Part shown: one piece after another, positions 1 through 10,918 of the stretch
Position numbering within the stretch: position 1 is the stretch's first letter
Layout of the letters: every line of letters starts with the position of its first letter
Assembly: GCA_018340375.1 (NCBI GenBank)
Contig: JAFFJZ010000085.1
Location: forward strand, 248,001-312,000
Origin: Gonatopus flavifemur
Lineage: Eukaryota > Arthropoda > Insecta > Hymenoptera > Dryinidae
Direction: 5' to 3'
Length of the DNA stretch: 64,000 nucleotides
Made by a program: the position numbers and the translations under genes
Notes under the pieces: generated by a model
The model's input: only the letters and a program-made list of their open reading frames with translations
The model's database searches: none
What the model was told of the DNA's origin: nothing

Positions 1-148
1 GAAAGTACTTCCTGCCCGCTTGCAGCGGAAGGAAATTACATACTACCTTTTCGTTCTGAAATATGCATATGAATATTTTATATGGAATTAAACAGATAAT
101 TCTTACTTTCCTTGCAGTTGCGGGAAAAAATATTATGTTCACCTCGGG

Positions 149-239
149 GAGAAGTGGGAAATTTCCACTCGTGTGATTGTGTCCCTCGCCTTCGGCTCGG
201 AAGGACAAACTTCACACTCGTCGGAAATTTCCCACTTTC
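149..239. repeat. Imperfect palindrome, about 27 bp arms with GC-rich inner stem
   Basis: Bases 149-175 pair with 213-239 (shared core GTGGGAAATTTCC then an ACTCGTGTG-type segment). The loop contains a second, shorter inverted repeat (TGTCC ... GGACA). It looks like a compact foldback repeat. I see no coding function and no clear target duplication. Confidence 0.6.
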
Positions 240-311
240 CCCCCTTGATGAACAATATACTTATAACTAGGTGTTTACAATCTTCACATTTATAGAATTC
301 TAATTTTCTCT

Positions 312-653
312 TCACGCAGATCCGGCACCTGGGTGGGAGATTTGGTCCTTTGAACTCTTAATGCTACGATCATATAGGGATGAACCAGCCTGTGGTTCCG
401 TGGATGCTGTAGGGGGCCCCGTAAGTTTTTCAATGATTTTAACCCGTTCCTCTGGGATTTTTTCAATCAGGAGTGCAATTCCCTCCTTAATCTCTGGCAA
501 TTGTTTTTTATTCTGCGCAATATTCCTCCTCACTTTAAGGGCCTGCTTGGCAGGGAGGGAATCATGTCTTCTCTTCAACAGTCCCTGCCTAAAGACGATT
601 CCCCTTTCTAAGGGCTTAATCGCTTTTCGGAGAGAAGAAATTATGTTGACCAC
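312..653 (-). CDS. Hypothetical 113-codon open frame, basic and helical
   Basis: I do not recognise this product. The frame is rich in Lys, Arg, Glu and Leu in its first two thirds, which suggests helices or a short coiled coil, and it ends in a Ser/Pro-rich tail (GPPTAS ... SHPGAG). The opposite strand carries a shadow frame of similar length. There is an AT microsatellite just upstream of the start and a palindrome beyond its 3' end, so it may be the relic of a repeat gene and not a host gene. Nothing in the sequence supports a specific role. Confidence 0.2.
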   Translation of the reverse strand: MVNIISSLRKAIKPLERGIVFRQGLLKRRHDSLPAKQALKVRRNIAQNKKQLPEIKEGIALLIEKIPEERVKIIEKLTGPPTASTEPQAGSSLYDRSIKSSKDQISHPGAGSA

Positions 654-664
654 CTAAAGGGAAA

Positions 665-684
665 ATATATATATATATATATAT
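665..684. repeat. (AT)n microsatellite
   Basis: Ten uninterrupted AT repeats directly upstream of the minus-strand open frame. Confidence 0.9.
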
Positions 685-1171
685 GAATGAGGGATATTTA
701 TTAATAACGATATGGATAATCTCAAGCAGACCAATTTCAGTTTCAATCCTCATTCGATATAGGGAATTGTATTAATTTAATGAGAATATGAGATAGTTGG
801 TTCGAAAGGGGAGAAGTTCTTGAATTCACAAGTCTGAAACATGCAACCAGAGGCAAATTAATCAGGCTTGTAATATTTTCCAATATTCAGCTTACACCTC
901 CTCTCTGTAGTTAGGTGTAAGTTGTATTATCAGAAGAAGAAGAAGAATTTGAGAATAAAGTCAAGAATTTGGAAAAGAAAAGTTTTCATGAAATGGATGA
1001 TAAAATTTAACTTACTTCTGGGTTTAGAAGAAACAGCTAATAATTGAAGAGAGAATGAAATCGTTCTGAATTACTCTAGAGTGAAGATTGAATTTCGAGG
1101 AGCTATTTTAAACGTACTGCAAGAGCTGAGGTTTTCAAATGCTGCTCCATAGGCCAAGACTCGGACTTATA
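685..1171. other. Non-coding, nothing recognised except a small hairpin
   Basis: AT-rich sequence without a convincing frame. A perfect 9 bp stem (CTTACACCT at 891-899, AGGTGTAAG at 913-921) is the only structure I noticed. Confidence 0.5.
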
Positions 1172-1752
1172 CAGGGTGGTCCATTTGAAGTGATATAGTC
1201 AAATATCTCGGAAACTAGTGGAGATGAAAAAAATGTTCCACATGAAAAGTTCAGGGTTCCAAGGGGGAAGTATGATGCTGACCTTGAAAAATCCCTCAGA
1301 GGTCATTTTGAAGGTCATTTAGGGGTCGAGATGGTTTTTTGGAATGGGAACCCCATTTTTTCATCATGGCGTGGGAAAGCTGGTTTGAAACCCTTCACGA
1401 AACACTGGTCATGGACCCCTTTCCGCACATTAAGGTGCAGGGTATGGACCGTCGAAGTTATTGATGAACTACTCTAAGCGCTACCGAGGAAGAACGACGT
1501 GGACGTGGTAGTTCTCTGTTCCCTCCGGAGTGCATGATTATGGTGAGTCCCCTTGCCTCTCACATGTGGGATGATTGATTATTGTGAGTCCCCTTGCCTC
1601 TCACATGAGGGGTGCTTGATGCTCGGAGTTACCCCCCACTGCCTGGATACATAATCCCAGTCTCCGCCAAAAATTTGTAACCGTCTTCAGAAACATTGAT
1701 CGTGGTATGTTGGCACAAACAGTGTGGATGCGATCGATCATGTCCTTCCTCG
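1172..1752 (+). repeat. Left terminal inverted repeat, reaching into the transposase 3' end
   Basis: This arm contains a short internal duplication of the segment GAGTCCCCTTGCCTCTCACAT (1542-1562 and about 1588-1608). Its inner part is also the 3' end of the transposase gene on the minus strand, so the right arm holds a duplicate of part of the C-terminal coding sequence. Confidence 0.8.
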
Positions 1753-2668
1753 TGGTTGGTTGGGCCTTGAATACTTCGTCTTTCAGAAATCCCCACGAAA
1801 ATAAGTCGGGAGATGTCAAGTCGGGTGAGCGTGGGGGCCACGCAACTGGCCCACCTCGTCCAATCCACCTTCCCGGGAAATGATGATCAAGGTATTCTCT
1901 CACGATCAATGCGTAATGTTGGGGGACTCCATCTAGTTCGACCCACATTCTCTGCCTTGTTTGGATATCCAGATTCTCAAGCAAGCCTGGTAAATAATCC
2001 ACCAGAAATTCCAGAGACATGGGGACGTTCAAAGTGCCGTTGAGAAAATGTGGACCGACTAAATAGCCATTGACGATCCCGCACCACACATTTACGCTCC
2101 AATGATGTTGTTTGTCGATTGCTCGATACTAATGCGGATTAACATCCGACCAGTGATGAGAGTTGTGTCTATTCAAATGCCCAGTGCTCTGAAAAGATGC
2201 TTCGTCGGAGAACATTACATAGTTGAAGAATTGAGGATCGTGAACCAGCCTAGCTCGTGCCCAGTTGCAGAACCTAATTCGAAGTCTCATGTCGTTTGGA
2301 ATGAGAGCTTGAGTTGACCTAATGTGGTATGGTCGATATTTGACATGCTTCAAGATCCTCAAAACAGTAGTCCGGGGTATACCAGTTATTCGTGTCAACG
2401 ATCTGCTACTAACATGAGGATCCAAGTGGATAAGTTCCAATATGGTGAGTGCACGGATATTATTCTCATCGTACCGGTGATGTCTCAGATCTCGCTGCAA
2501 TACTCCTCGTTGAGCCCTCAATTTGAGTCGACGGATGGTCACGGGGTGTGCGATGCGGCGATCGGGATACCGATCCCGGTAAACTCTTGGGGCTTCGTTG
2601 TAATTATTGTGACATGAGCGAAGCACAAGCATCATATCAATAATTCCAGAGGGTGGATAGTGATTCAT
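1601..2668 (-). pseudogene. Transposase, N-terminal DUF4817-like helix-turn-helix plus DDE catalytic domain, one nonsense codon
   Basis: The frame spans about 355 codons and would catalyse cut-and-paste transposition of the surrounding element. The first 60 residues resemble the DUF4817 helix-turn-helix of insect transposases (IIDMMLVLRSC ... YRDRYPDRR), followed by a second DNA-binding region. The catalytic domain shows FSDEASF (first Asp), ELDGVPQHY (second Asp) and SPDLTSPD. By my count 41 residues lie between the second Asp and the last Asp of that motif, hence DD41D. A single in-frame UAG at 2129-2131 sits where the related copy at 15148-16209 has Trp (NPHW). Apart from that codon the frame is open. 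It is most likely a recently decayed copy. Confidence 0.85.
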
Positions 2669-3251
2669 TCCTTCGATTGAATCGGATGGAATGAATTGAT
2701 AAATGTAGATGATTGAATATGCAAAGGAGAAGAACGATTGTGATGGTCTTAGTTTAGAACCAGTGTTTCAATGATCACGTATTCCCGGAATCATCCACAT
2801 CACCAACCATAATCAACAGAAATTCGATGTTTCTGTTTGTTCATGTATTCTTGTTCATCGCTTTTTTCCAAAGATCGGGACTGATTTCAATGCAGATTAG
2901 AGTTAATTTCATTGGAGAAAAACGTCAACATGAAGAAACGGGAACACTGAGTCTCTGCTCATTATGGTTGGCAGTTATGTATACGATTTATCACGATTAT
3001 TGCGTTTCAAATCGAATAAATTATTCCATTTGATTCAACAAGGGTTATGAATGAGTATCGACTCCCAAAAATTGTTGAGAGGTTGCTGGAAACATTGGAA
3101 GTATTGACCATACCACATAAAGTCCATTAGGATGCACATTCGAACGGATACAAAAATCCTTCGAGCTTCCTGAGAATTCACCAAAGAGAGTTACACTGTA
3201 AAAAATTTCATTGTAGATTTACCACAAAAATTTGGAAGTTCTTTTGTGAAT

Positions 3252-3761
3252 GAGGGAGGACATGATCGATCGCATCCGCACTGTCTGTGCCAACATGCCA
3301 GGATTATGTATCCGGGCAGAGGGGGGTAACTCCGACCAATTATTGTAACAGCATCAAGCACCCCTCATGTGAGAGGCAAGGGGACTTACAATAATCAAGC
3401 ACTCCGGAGGGAACAGAGAACCACCACGTCCACGTCGTTGTTCTTGAGTAGCGCCAAGAGTAGTTCATCTATAACTCCGACGGTCCATACCTCGCACCCC
3501 AATGGGCGGAAAGGGATCCATCACCAGTGTTTCGTAAAAGGGTTTGAAACCAGCTTTCCCATGCCATGATAAAAAATAGGGGTCTTATTCAAAAAAATCA
3601 TCTTGATCCCTACATGACCTTCAAAATGACCTCTGAGGGATTTTTCAAGGTGAGCATCATACTTTCCCCTTGGAACCCTAAACTTTTTATCTGAAACATT
3701 TCTTTCCATCCCCACTAGTTTTCGAGATATTCGACTATATCACTTCAAATGAACCACCCTG
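3252..3761 (-). repeat. Right terminal inverted repeat
   Basis: This is the inverse complement of 1172-1752 with some drift and one internal deletion of about 60 bp. That deletion removes a part corresponding to the transposase C-terminal coding region and one half of the duplicated 21 bp segment. Confidence 0.8.
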
Positions 3762-4020
3762 TATATATATCTCCGTGAATAAGTATATGAGTATAAAGAT
3801 GGTCAGTTATGAATACATAGATGAATACTTACAATCATTCTCGCAATTGGCTCATTTTGAAATCAATTCCAAATTTGGAATTTGTTACGAAGTCAAGCTC
3901 CCACACCATATGATCAGTCTAGATTCATGGAGATCATTATATTTTCCTTCTCTTGAGCTTGTCGTATGATTATTATTAGGTGATATTTCATAAAATATTC
4001 GTATTTCCAGAAACTTCTCT

Positions 4021-4500
4021 TTATTATCATATCTGATCATAAATATCTATTTCCACATATTTGTACACCAACAGGTTCTTATTGTTGAATATAATATAAC
4101 AGGTCTTCATCTTTTAGTACTAATTCACAGGAAAAAAGTTGCTGTTGAATGGAGTTCCTTCCATTTCCGACACATATTCGGGAATACAGACCTGCAGAAG
4201 TAAAAATATGTGAAGATGAAAATATTCAACCTCGATGATATCAAAGAATAGAATTATCTGAAAACAAACGTCATCAACACTAAAGATAGGACCCAAGTAA
4301 CACAAGAAGTTCTGAGCATGTACTAGAACCTTCTAAGAAGGTGCTAGACCATTCTTAGAACTTCTTGTGCCACTTGGGAAGTTCGTGAGAATGGAAATAC
4401 ATTTCAGCTTGAATGGAAGAACTGGAAGGTTCAAACTTTTAGAGAGAATATTTTAGAATCAGTTCTATCTCCAGCTACATCAATCAGGTTGATCTTCAGT
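4021..4500 (+). repeat. Direct duplication, copy A
   Basis: Shares ordered blocks with 4645-5010: a TATCTATT ... CACATAT block, a GTTGAATG block, a block around CAGCTTGAATGGAA and a final ATCAATCAGGTTGA block. Copy A alone contains the hairpin insert at 4292-4378. Confidence 0.65.
4292..4378. repeat. Small hairpin element inside copy A
   Basis: CCCAAGTAACACAAGAAGTT at the left pairs with AACTTCTTGTGCCACTTGGG at the right, with few mismatches. A second short palindrome (CTAGAACCTTC ... GAAGGTGCTAG) sits in the loop. Copy B lacks it, so it is probably a miniature inverted-repeat insertion. Confidence 0.65.
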
Positions 4501-4644
4501 CATTCAGGAACAATATCCGTATTTGAAATATCATTTATAACATGTTTAATACTCCAAAATATTCTCTCTCTCAAATACTCCATATTCAATTGAACATTTC
4601 CCATTAGAAATCTGTAATCTCAATCATCTTGATTTCTAGATAAT

Positions 4645-5010
4645 TCTTCCCTGCATACCACTGGTGATAGATATCTATTCTCACATATCTCCACTCTCAC
4701 AAATCCTCAGCATTGAATATATGTTGAAATGAGGAGAAAAATCGGCCGTTGAATGAGATCATTCCCATTTGTTACACACATCTGAGAATAATGATCTGTG
4801 AATATCAAAATATATGAAAATAAAGATATTCAATCATGATATTCGAAAATTGAATAATTTGAAAACAAGGATAATGGAAGATAGAAATGAAAGTTTGTGA
4901 GAATAGGAATGTAATCCAGCTTGAATGGAACATCTGGAGAGATATAACTTTGGAAGAGAATATTTAGAATGAATTGGATCCCTAGTCATATCAATCAGGT
5001 TGACCTGTAG
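4645..5010 (+). repeat. Direct duplication, copy B
   Basis: The diverged counterpart of 4021-4500 without the hairpin. Confidence 0.65.
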
Positions 5011-5578
5011 TTATCCTACAACAATTTCTGTGATCAGAATACATTTGATCTGCTCACTCTTAGTCGAGCTGATTCTAAACAGTCTGTGTAATCATTCGGC
5101 AATTGGTCAGCCAACTGCATCTGATGCGAAAATTTTTGTTATACCTACAGCGCTCCTGTCTTTTTTTTCATTTTCTTTCAACGCTACCTAATGGTCGTGA
5201 TGGTAAGTGATATACAGCTCCCGTGGAAATTCCAATTTTGAGAGTTTTCAGAGATGCTTAGAATATTTTCAGAGATTTTCAGAATTATCCTGAGTTTTGT
5301 AGAGACTTGCAGAGATTTGTAGGGAATGTCCGAATTTGGAGAGTTTTTCAGAGATTCTCAGAGAAATATTTCCGCCAGGGAGATGTATAGTACATCTGCG
5401 TCCTTCTCGCTTTTCCTCCATCTACCAGTGATTTTATTGGAAGAATCTAGATGTAGTATACTCGACGCAAGGAGCTGTTGTATATCCTCTGTGTCCCTGC
5501 CTCTTCTTCATTCTCTTACAACGTTACCTATTGATATTTATCCTGCTGGTACATGATATACGAATGTATGATAACACA

Positions 5579-6861
5579 TCATTCAATAAGTCCCGAGACG
5601 AACCCAGAGATGGTGCTAGTAGTACCAGACTGGCCACGTTCCCCTAGAGTGCGAACCTTGACATGAAAAGTGTAGAAATTTCACGTCAATCGGATCACAA
5701 ACAGCAGAGTTATCGAGGTTAGAGTAAAGTCACTTCGTGATTTGTTCAAAAAATGGAAAGAAGCGAGTTTCGTGTGTTGATGAAACATTGTTCTTTGATG
5801 GGTGAAAACACCGTTGAAACCCAGCAATGGCTTGAAAAACGTTACCCGGACTCTTCTCCATTCAAACCAACGATTTGTCGTTGGTATGTTGAGTTCAAAC
5901 GTGGTCGTACGGACATAAACGACGCGGAACGTTCGGGTAGGCCATTGGAAGTCGTTACACCGGAAAATGTGAGTGGAGTGTTGAGAATCGTAATGAAAAA
6001 TCGCAAAGTGAAGGTACGTGAGATTGCAAAAATGACACAGTTATCATCTGGAAGCGTACTCACAATCCTTCATGAAAAATTGAGCATGAAAAAGGTTTTT
6101 TCCAAATGGGTGCCGCGATTGCTTCTAGTGGAACAATAACAGCAACGAGTGGACGATTCAGAGAGCTGTTTATCGCTATTTACTTGCAATAAAAAGGATT
6201 TCCCGCGTCGATACGTGAGCATGGATGGAACATAGATACATCATTCCACTCCAGAGTCGAATTGGCATTCATCTGACTGACGCATGGCTGGCACCAGCCG
6301 CCCAAAGCGTCCGAAAACGCAGCAGTCTGCTGGCAAAATCATGGCGTCTGTTTTTTGGGATGGATATGGCGTGATTTTCATTGACTACCTGGAAAAAGGT
6401 GAATCGATCAACAGTGATTATTCTATTGATTTGTTGGTACGTTTCAAGAAGGAGAACGCAGCAAAACAACCGCACATGAAGAAGAAAAAAATCCTCTTCC
6501 AACAAGACAAGGCACCATGTCACAAGTCCATGAAAACAATGACAAAATCCAACCAGTTGGGCTTCGATTGCCTGCCCCACACCGCGTATTTGCAAGATTT
6601 AGCCCCCAGCGACTACTGGCTCTTTGCTGATCTCAAAAAATGCTTCAGGGGAAAAAAATTGGGCTTGAATAAGGAGGTCATTGCCGAAACTGGAGTCTAT
6701 TTTGAAGCAAAGGATAAATCCTTCTATAAACATGGTATAGAGATATTGGAAGGGCGTTGGAAAGATTGTATCACTCTGAAAGAAGATTATATTGATGGAT
6801 GAAAATGATTTTTGGAGAAAGAGGTTGTTTTCGTTGTTAGTCTCGGGACTTATTGAACAAC
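5579..6861 (+). mobile_element. mariner element (mellifera/irritans-like)
   Basis: Inverted termini TTCAATAAGTCCCGAGAC (5582 onward) and GTCTCGGGACTTATTGAA (to about 6856) enclose a single transposase gene. Exact outer ends are uncertain by a few bases because the TA duplications are not obvious. The length of about 1.28 kb is normal for mariner. Confidence 0.85.
5753..6802 (+). pseudogene. mariner transposase with three in-frame stop codons
   Basis: The 349-codon frame is colinear with mariner transposases throughout. An N-terminal helix-turn-helix region (FRVLMKHC ... YPDSSPFKPTICRW) and the WVPR linker (WVPRLLL) are followed by the catalytic region, with MDGT in place of the usual MDET, QQDKAPCHK for the second Asp and LAPSDYWLF for the third (DD34D type). 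Stops lie at 6137-6139 (UAA), 6233-6235 (UAG) and 6278-6280 (UGA), all in one frame with no frameshift. The copy is therefore dead but not badly scrambled. Confidence 0.9.
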
Positions 6862-7339
6862 GTGTTGTATCTGCATCTTGTCTGTTTTTCCTGCATACAC
6901 CTGTAATTCTGATCGAAGAATCTGGGGATTGATTATCAATTAAATCCACTTGGTAGTCTGTAATGCAAATTGATAGTGGTGATAGCAAACTCACAGATCT
7001 ATGGTATATCCGCTCCATATTGTTTCTTCCTTATCCCCCTGAAACTCTACGCGAAGAACCTGATACCAGCATCGGATACATCTGTGATATAACCACTGCG
7101 CTTCCGCCTTCTCTCCGTTCAACTATGAGGCCACCGAATGAGATTGATGGTGACGACAGCTAGCATACAAATTTGTGATACGTCCGCTTCATTTCTGCTT
7201 CGTCTCCAGCCACCTTCGATTCACTTCAAAGAACTGATGAGCCCAGCATGTTGTGAGAATCTTTGACATATCTACTGTGTTCTCACCTTTCAGAAAATCG
7301 TTTTGAAATATTTGAATGTGACTACAGTAACTGAAGACC
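6862..7339. repeat. Degenerate repeat units of about 170 bp
   Basis: Several diverged units share a core like GATCTATGGTATATCCGCTCC followed by a CCTGAAACTCTACGCGAAGAA-type segment. Similar units lie on the far side of the foldback element (8500-8700) and at 9200-9460. No coding signal. Confidence 0.5.
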
Positions 7340-8998
7340 AACTTCAACTCCTACCGTTAGTCAAACTATTTACATCTCTTTGAGTTCTTGTTATGAACTA
7401 CACTTTCTAGAACCTTCTTCATATCGCTTCAGGGTTTTTTGATGAACTACCCTTCCTGATTAGGAGTGATGATTCAGTTATTGATTCATTACATATTCTT
7501 TGATCACCCATTTCATGCCATCCATTACACAGCCACACAAAAAAAAAATTTTTGGTCGAGTCTGACAGTCAGACCAGGCATACTATATGTTTTTGGGGTC
7601 GCTGAATACAAATCTGAGGTCAAAAATACCCCTGCACGTCTGAGACTTGACATAACTCCAAAAAACCTGTTTTGCACAAAGAATTTTTTGTCTATTCTGA
7701 CAGTCAGACAGTACATACTATATATTGTTGGGGTCACCGATTCTAAATCTCAGGTCCCAATGGTACCCAATCTACACCGCGAGAAGGTTGCACGGCTTGA
7801 TTTTGTATATCATATGAGAGCTTTTGATGTGAAATTCAAATTTGGTGAATGCTGACCAAGAACAAATAAATGCTCAAATGAACGAATCGTATGTACCTTA
7901 AAAATGAGTAGAATCATTATAACGATGAATGCCCACCAGGAACAAATGAACGCTCAAATGAACAAATCGTTTGTGCCTTGAAAATAAGTAGAATGATTAT
8001 AATAAATCGTATGTACCTTAAAGATAAGTAGAATCATTATAATGTTTCCACTTATTTTTGGGGTGCATACGATTTGTTCATTGAAGTGTTCATTTGTTCT
8101 TGGTAAGCATTCATCAAATTCAAATTCTACATAAGTAGCTTTCATATGATACACAAAATCAAGCCCTGCAACCCTCTTGCGGTGTAGATTGGGTACCATT
8201 GGGACCTGAGATTCAGAATCAGCGACCCCAAAAATATATAGTATGTATTGTCTGACTGTCAGAATAGACAAAAAATTTTTTGGGCAAAATAGGTTTTTTG
8301 AGGTTATGTCAAGTCCCAGACGTGCAGGGGTATTGCTGACCTCAGATTTGGATTCAGCGACCCCAAGAACATATAGTATGCCTAGTCTGACTGTCAGACT
8401 CGAACAAAAATTTTTGTGTGTGTGGCTGTGTTATCAATAGAATCCACTTTGTAATCTGTCATCCATCCATTCAATAAAAAATTTCCACGAGACTAACTAT
8501 ATGAAACTGATAGTGGTGGTAGACGACGTACAGGTCTACGGTATATTTGCTTCTTTTCCGTGTTTTCTTATACACCTGTGATACTACTCAAGCAATCCGA
8601 TAACAACTCTTGGTCAAGAAAGTATCAGGCCAATGAGGAAAGACAAAAACGAAGCAAATATACCATGCAATCTGCATGTCGTCCAGCGCCACTATCCATT
8701 TTATTTAGGTAATTTTATAGGCCATTTTGTATTAGATGGATGAACTACAGATTATAAAGTGAATTCAATCCATAATGAATTGCATGAAATAGATGATCAA
8801 AGCTTATGTAATGAATTAACAACTGAATCATCACTCGTAATCAGAAAGTGGAATTCATCAGATATCAAATATAATCAGAACGTGGGATCATCCAAAAACC
8901 CCAATGCTGTATAAGAAGTTTTCAGAATGAGGAGTCCATGACACCACCTCAGTGAGATATAAGAAGTTTCAAAAACGTTGAAGGTTGAGGTTGGTCTT
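7340..8998. mobile_element. Older foldback element interrupted by a younger one
   Basis: The left arm, about 7340-7524, pairs with about 8771-8998 in inverted orientation. Shared blocks are GACCAAC ... TCAAC, the TGATGATTCAGTTATT ... CATTACAT block, and a GATCA ... TTTCATGC block. The younger element at 7528-8430 lies between the arms, and a stretch of the 170 bp repeat (8431-8760) fills the rest. No open frame. Confidence 0.6.
7528..8430. mobile_element. 903 bp foldback/MITE element with TTA target duplication
   Basis: Termini CACAGCCACACA and TGTGTGGCTGTG are flanked by TTA at 7525-7527 and 8431-8433. The two arms are inverse complements for more than 350 bp. Each arm contains a twice-repeated motif TCTGACAGTCAGAC followed by CATACTATAT and TTGGGGTC. 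A 3 bp TTA duplication fits PIF/Harbinger-type integration, but I cannot tie it to an autonomous partner. Confidence 0.8.
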
Positions 8999-9631
8999 TG
9001 GGCACTCCACTTACGTTGAAGCATAACCAACATTTCGAATTAAAACTATCAATTGAACAAAACGATTTCTCTAGAGGCAAAAGCACAGCAGATATGCCAC
9101 AGATCTTGAAGACATCCTGGACTCATCAGTTTCTCGGAGTGGAATCACAAGTAAATGGAGACAAAGCAGAAATCAAGCAGACGAATCATGAATTTGTACA
9201 TTAGCTACTCAGCTAGACCATAGCTGTCACTATCAATTCTATTCGGTGGCCTCTTAGTTGAGTGGAGCAAAGGCAAGAGTGCAGTGAATATATCACAGAT
9301 CTATACGACATCATCAGATTCTTTGAATAGCATCACAGGTGGATGAGGATGGAACAAAATGAAGCAAACATACCACAGATCTGTCTGTTAGCTACCAATA
9401 CTATCAATTCCATTTACATTCAAGAATCCGATAACAGCCTTTGTTAAAGAAACCAACTTCATGTTGTTGTTGTTGTAGTTCATGTAGTTGATGTCTGATT
9501 CTTGATCAAATTTGGTTGGATTCAATAGACACATCCATTATATAATACTCTATAATGGGGAGACGAAGAGGAGAATTTCATAGAGGAGGGGGCGGGAGAA
9601 GAAACAGAGAGAATACGATTGTGTGTCGAAA
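8999..9631. other. Non-coding, degenerate repeats
   Basis: Contains units like ACAGCAGATATGCCACAGATCTTGAAG and their variants (9080-9130, 9260-9310, 9355-9400), mostly in the orientation opposite to the units at 6862-7339. A small GTT microsatellite lies at about 9463. No gene seen. Confidence 0.5.
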
Positions 9632-9741
9632 GGAGTATATTAAATGAGAAAGATAGAAGTATATTCGTATATTAAATGAGGAGTATGTATATTCGTATAT
9701 TAAATGAGGAGTATGTATATTCGTATATTAAATGAGGAGTA
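9632..9741 (+). repeat. Tandem repeat, 28 bp unit
   Basis: About 3.5 copies of a unit reading GTATATTCGTATATTAAATG followed by AGGAGTAT. The last copies are almost identical, so the array is young. Confidence 0.85.
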
Positions 9742-9756
9742 ATAGATGCAGCTTAC

Positions 9757-9955
9757 CAACTGAAATTGTGTGTGAATGAGAGTGTGTGTGGTGAGTGGGT
9801 GAGGCGTCACGTCTCGTCGTTTGGCCGACCTTCCCTTCCGTCGTGGGGTCAGGGTCAGCTTCGATGGAGGTCTTCGCCGAGGGTGATTGTAGTCGGTTGA
9901 ATTCGTCGTGTCCGGTGATGGACGTTTGAGATTGGAATTTCACTGACTCGAGATT
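9757..9955 (-). CDS. Candidate coding exon with a 5' splice site, product unknown
   Basis: A minus-strand open frame rich in Ser, Thr, Asp and His (ADPDPTTEGK, then THHTHSHSHT) lies in an island of higher GC than its surroundings. At its downstream end the minus strand reads TTG then GTAAGC, a good splice donor at 9756-9751. An in-frame stop lies just upstream, and there is no ATG. It could be an internal or first coding exon of a host gene, or simply a GC-rich repeat. I do not recognise the protein and give this low weight. Confidence 0.2.
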
Positions 9956-10918
9956 GCTCGTGGTAATTTACGCAACGAGTGCTACAGGAGAACTGGCCCT
10001 TCGCCGCCTTGGCTCATTACGAGTCTCGCCGCTTCTACCACCTCTACCTTCTCGTTGGCGTCCCCTTCTTCTCTCTCTCTATCTTCTCGTAACGCTTACG
10101 TTACTACTCTCCATCAAAATTACGAAGACAATAAAATTATATCCAACGCACCTTTTTTCACAAGACATCTCTGCATGGTTTCCTCTATGAAGGAAGATGA
10201 AAGAGATTCGGCACGGTTATTTTAGAATAAGCCACATCTCTAGTCGCTCTAGTTGAGCTTAAGTGTAGTCATTGTCGATCAGGGTTTGCGGGGAGGACAA
10301 TGTTTTATTCATTTACTCCTCTCTGAGCAGGTTCTCAGTACACTGTCCATCAAAGGTATGGTATATCCACTATGATTTGATCTGTGGAGGCATAGCAAAT
10401 AAACGTGAATAATTCTCAAGCAAGCTCGGTATAATCTTTCCCACCAATTGTCTACGATCCAAGTTGAAGGAATTCACAGTAGCTGGCTGTCCCCCAGGAA
10501 TTATGATATATCCGTTATGTTTTGACCTTTAGGAAGATTGCGAATCAATTTAAATCACACCCCTTGAGCATACTCCCCGTGGATGATTGCGGGTCTTCCA
10601 GGGGGATATTCATGATACCTGTCCTTGATATCCTTTTTATCCGTCCCTGGTAGTATCTGCTTCCTTTACGTGGTGAGGAGGGTAAGTATCTCAGAGTTGG
10701 ATCTTTTTTTTTGAGTGGAATAAACTACTCAAGAGAAAGAATACAAACTGAGAGGAACGAAATCATCCTAATGCCAGAAACATCGGCAAAATCAAACGGA
10801 AGGGAAGCAAGGGGAAACTACCTTCCTTGACATGTTTCAATACTTCCCGAGGAAATGAAACCTTTTTCCTAACCTGGAATATTATGTAACAAAAACAAAC
10901 AAACAAATTAATAAATAC
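9956..10918. other. Non-coding; GC island edge and degenerate repeats
   Basis: 9956-10130 continues the GC-rich island. 10330-10640 holds two diverged units of the 170 bp repeat (CTGTCC ... ATGGTATATCC ... GATTTGATCTGTGG). 10860-10918 is A-rich leader before the LINE. No open frame of interest. Confidence 0.5.

Larger units (their letters stand above)
1172..3761 (-). mobile_element. Tc1/mariner element, DD41D type, with long terminal inverted repeats
   Basis: The element starts CAGGGTGGTCC and ends with its inverse complement (apart from one base near the end). It is flanked by TA on both sides (1170-1171 and 3762-3763). The terminal repeats are unusually long: 1172-1752 and 3252-3761. One transposase gene lies on the minus strand between them. 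The region 2680-3250, upstream of the gene start, shows nothing coding. A related element lies at 14653-16686 and a fragment of this family's terminal repeat at 63676-63816. Confidence 0.9.
3762..5577. other. Non-coding; diverged direct duplication and CAGAGATT-rich stretch
   Basis: No convincing gene. 4021-4500 and 4645-5010 are diverged copies of one another in the same orientation. 5240-5365 is made of loosely repeated CAGAGATTTT-like decamers. From about 5100 there are pieces of the roughly 170 bp degenerate repeat that recurs at 6862-7340, 8500-8700, 9200-9460, 10330-10600 and 16690-16930. Confidence 0.6.

Noticed and set aside
7466..8440. Open frames of 70-129 codons in the inner foldback element
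   Set aside because: They mirror each other across the palindrome, and no conserved motif is present.
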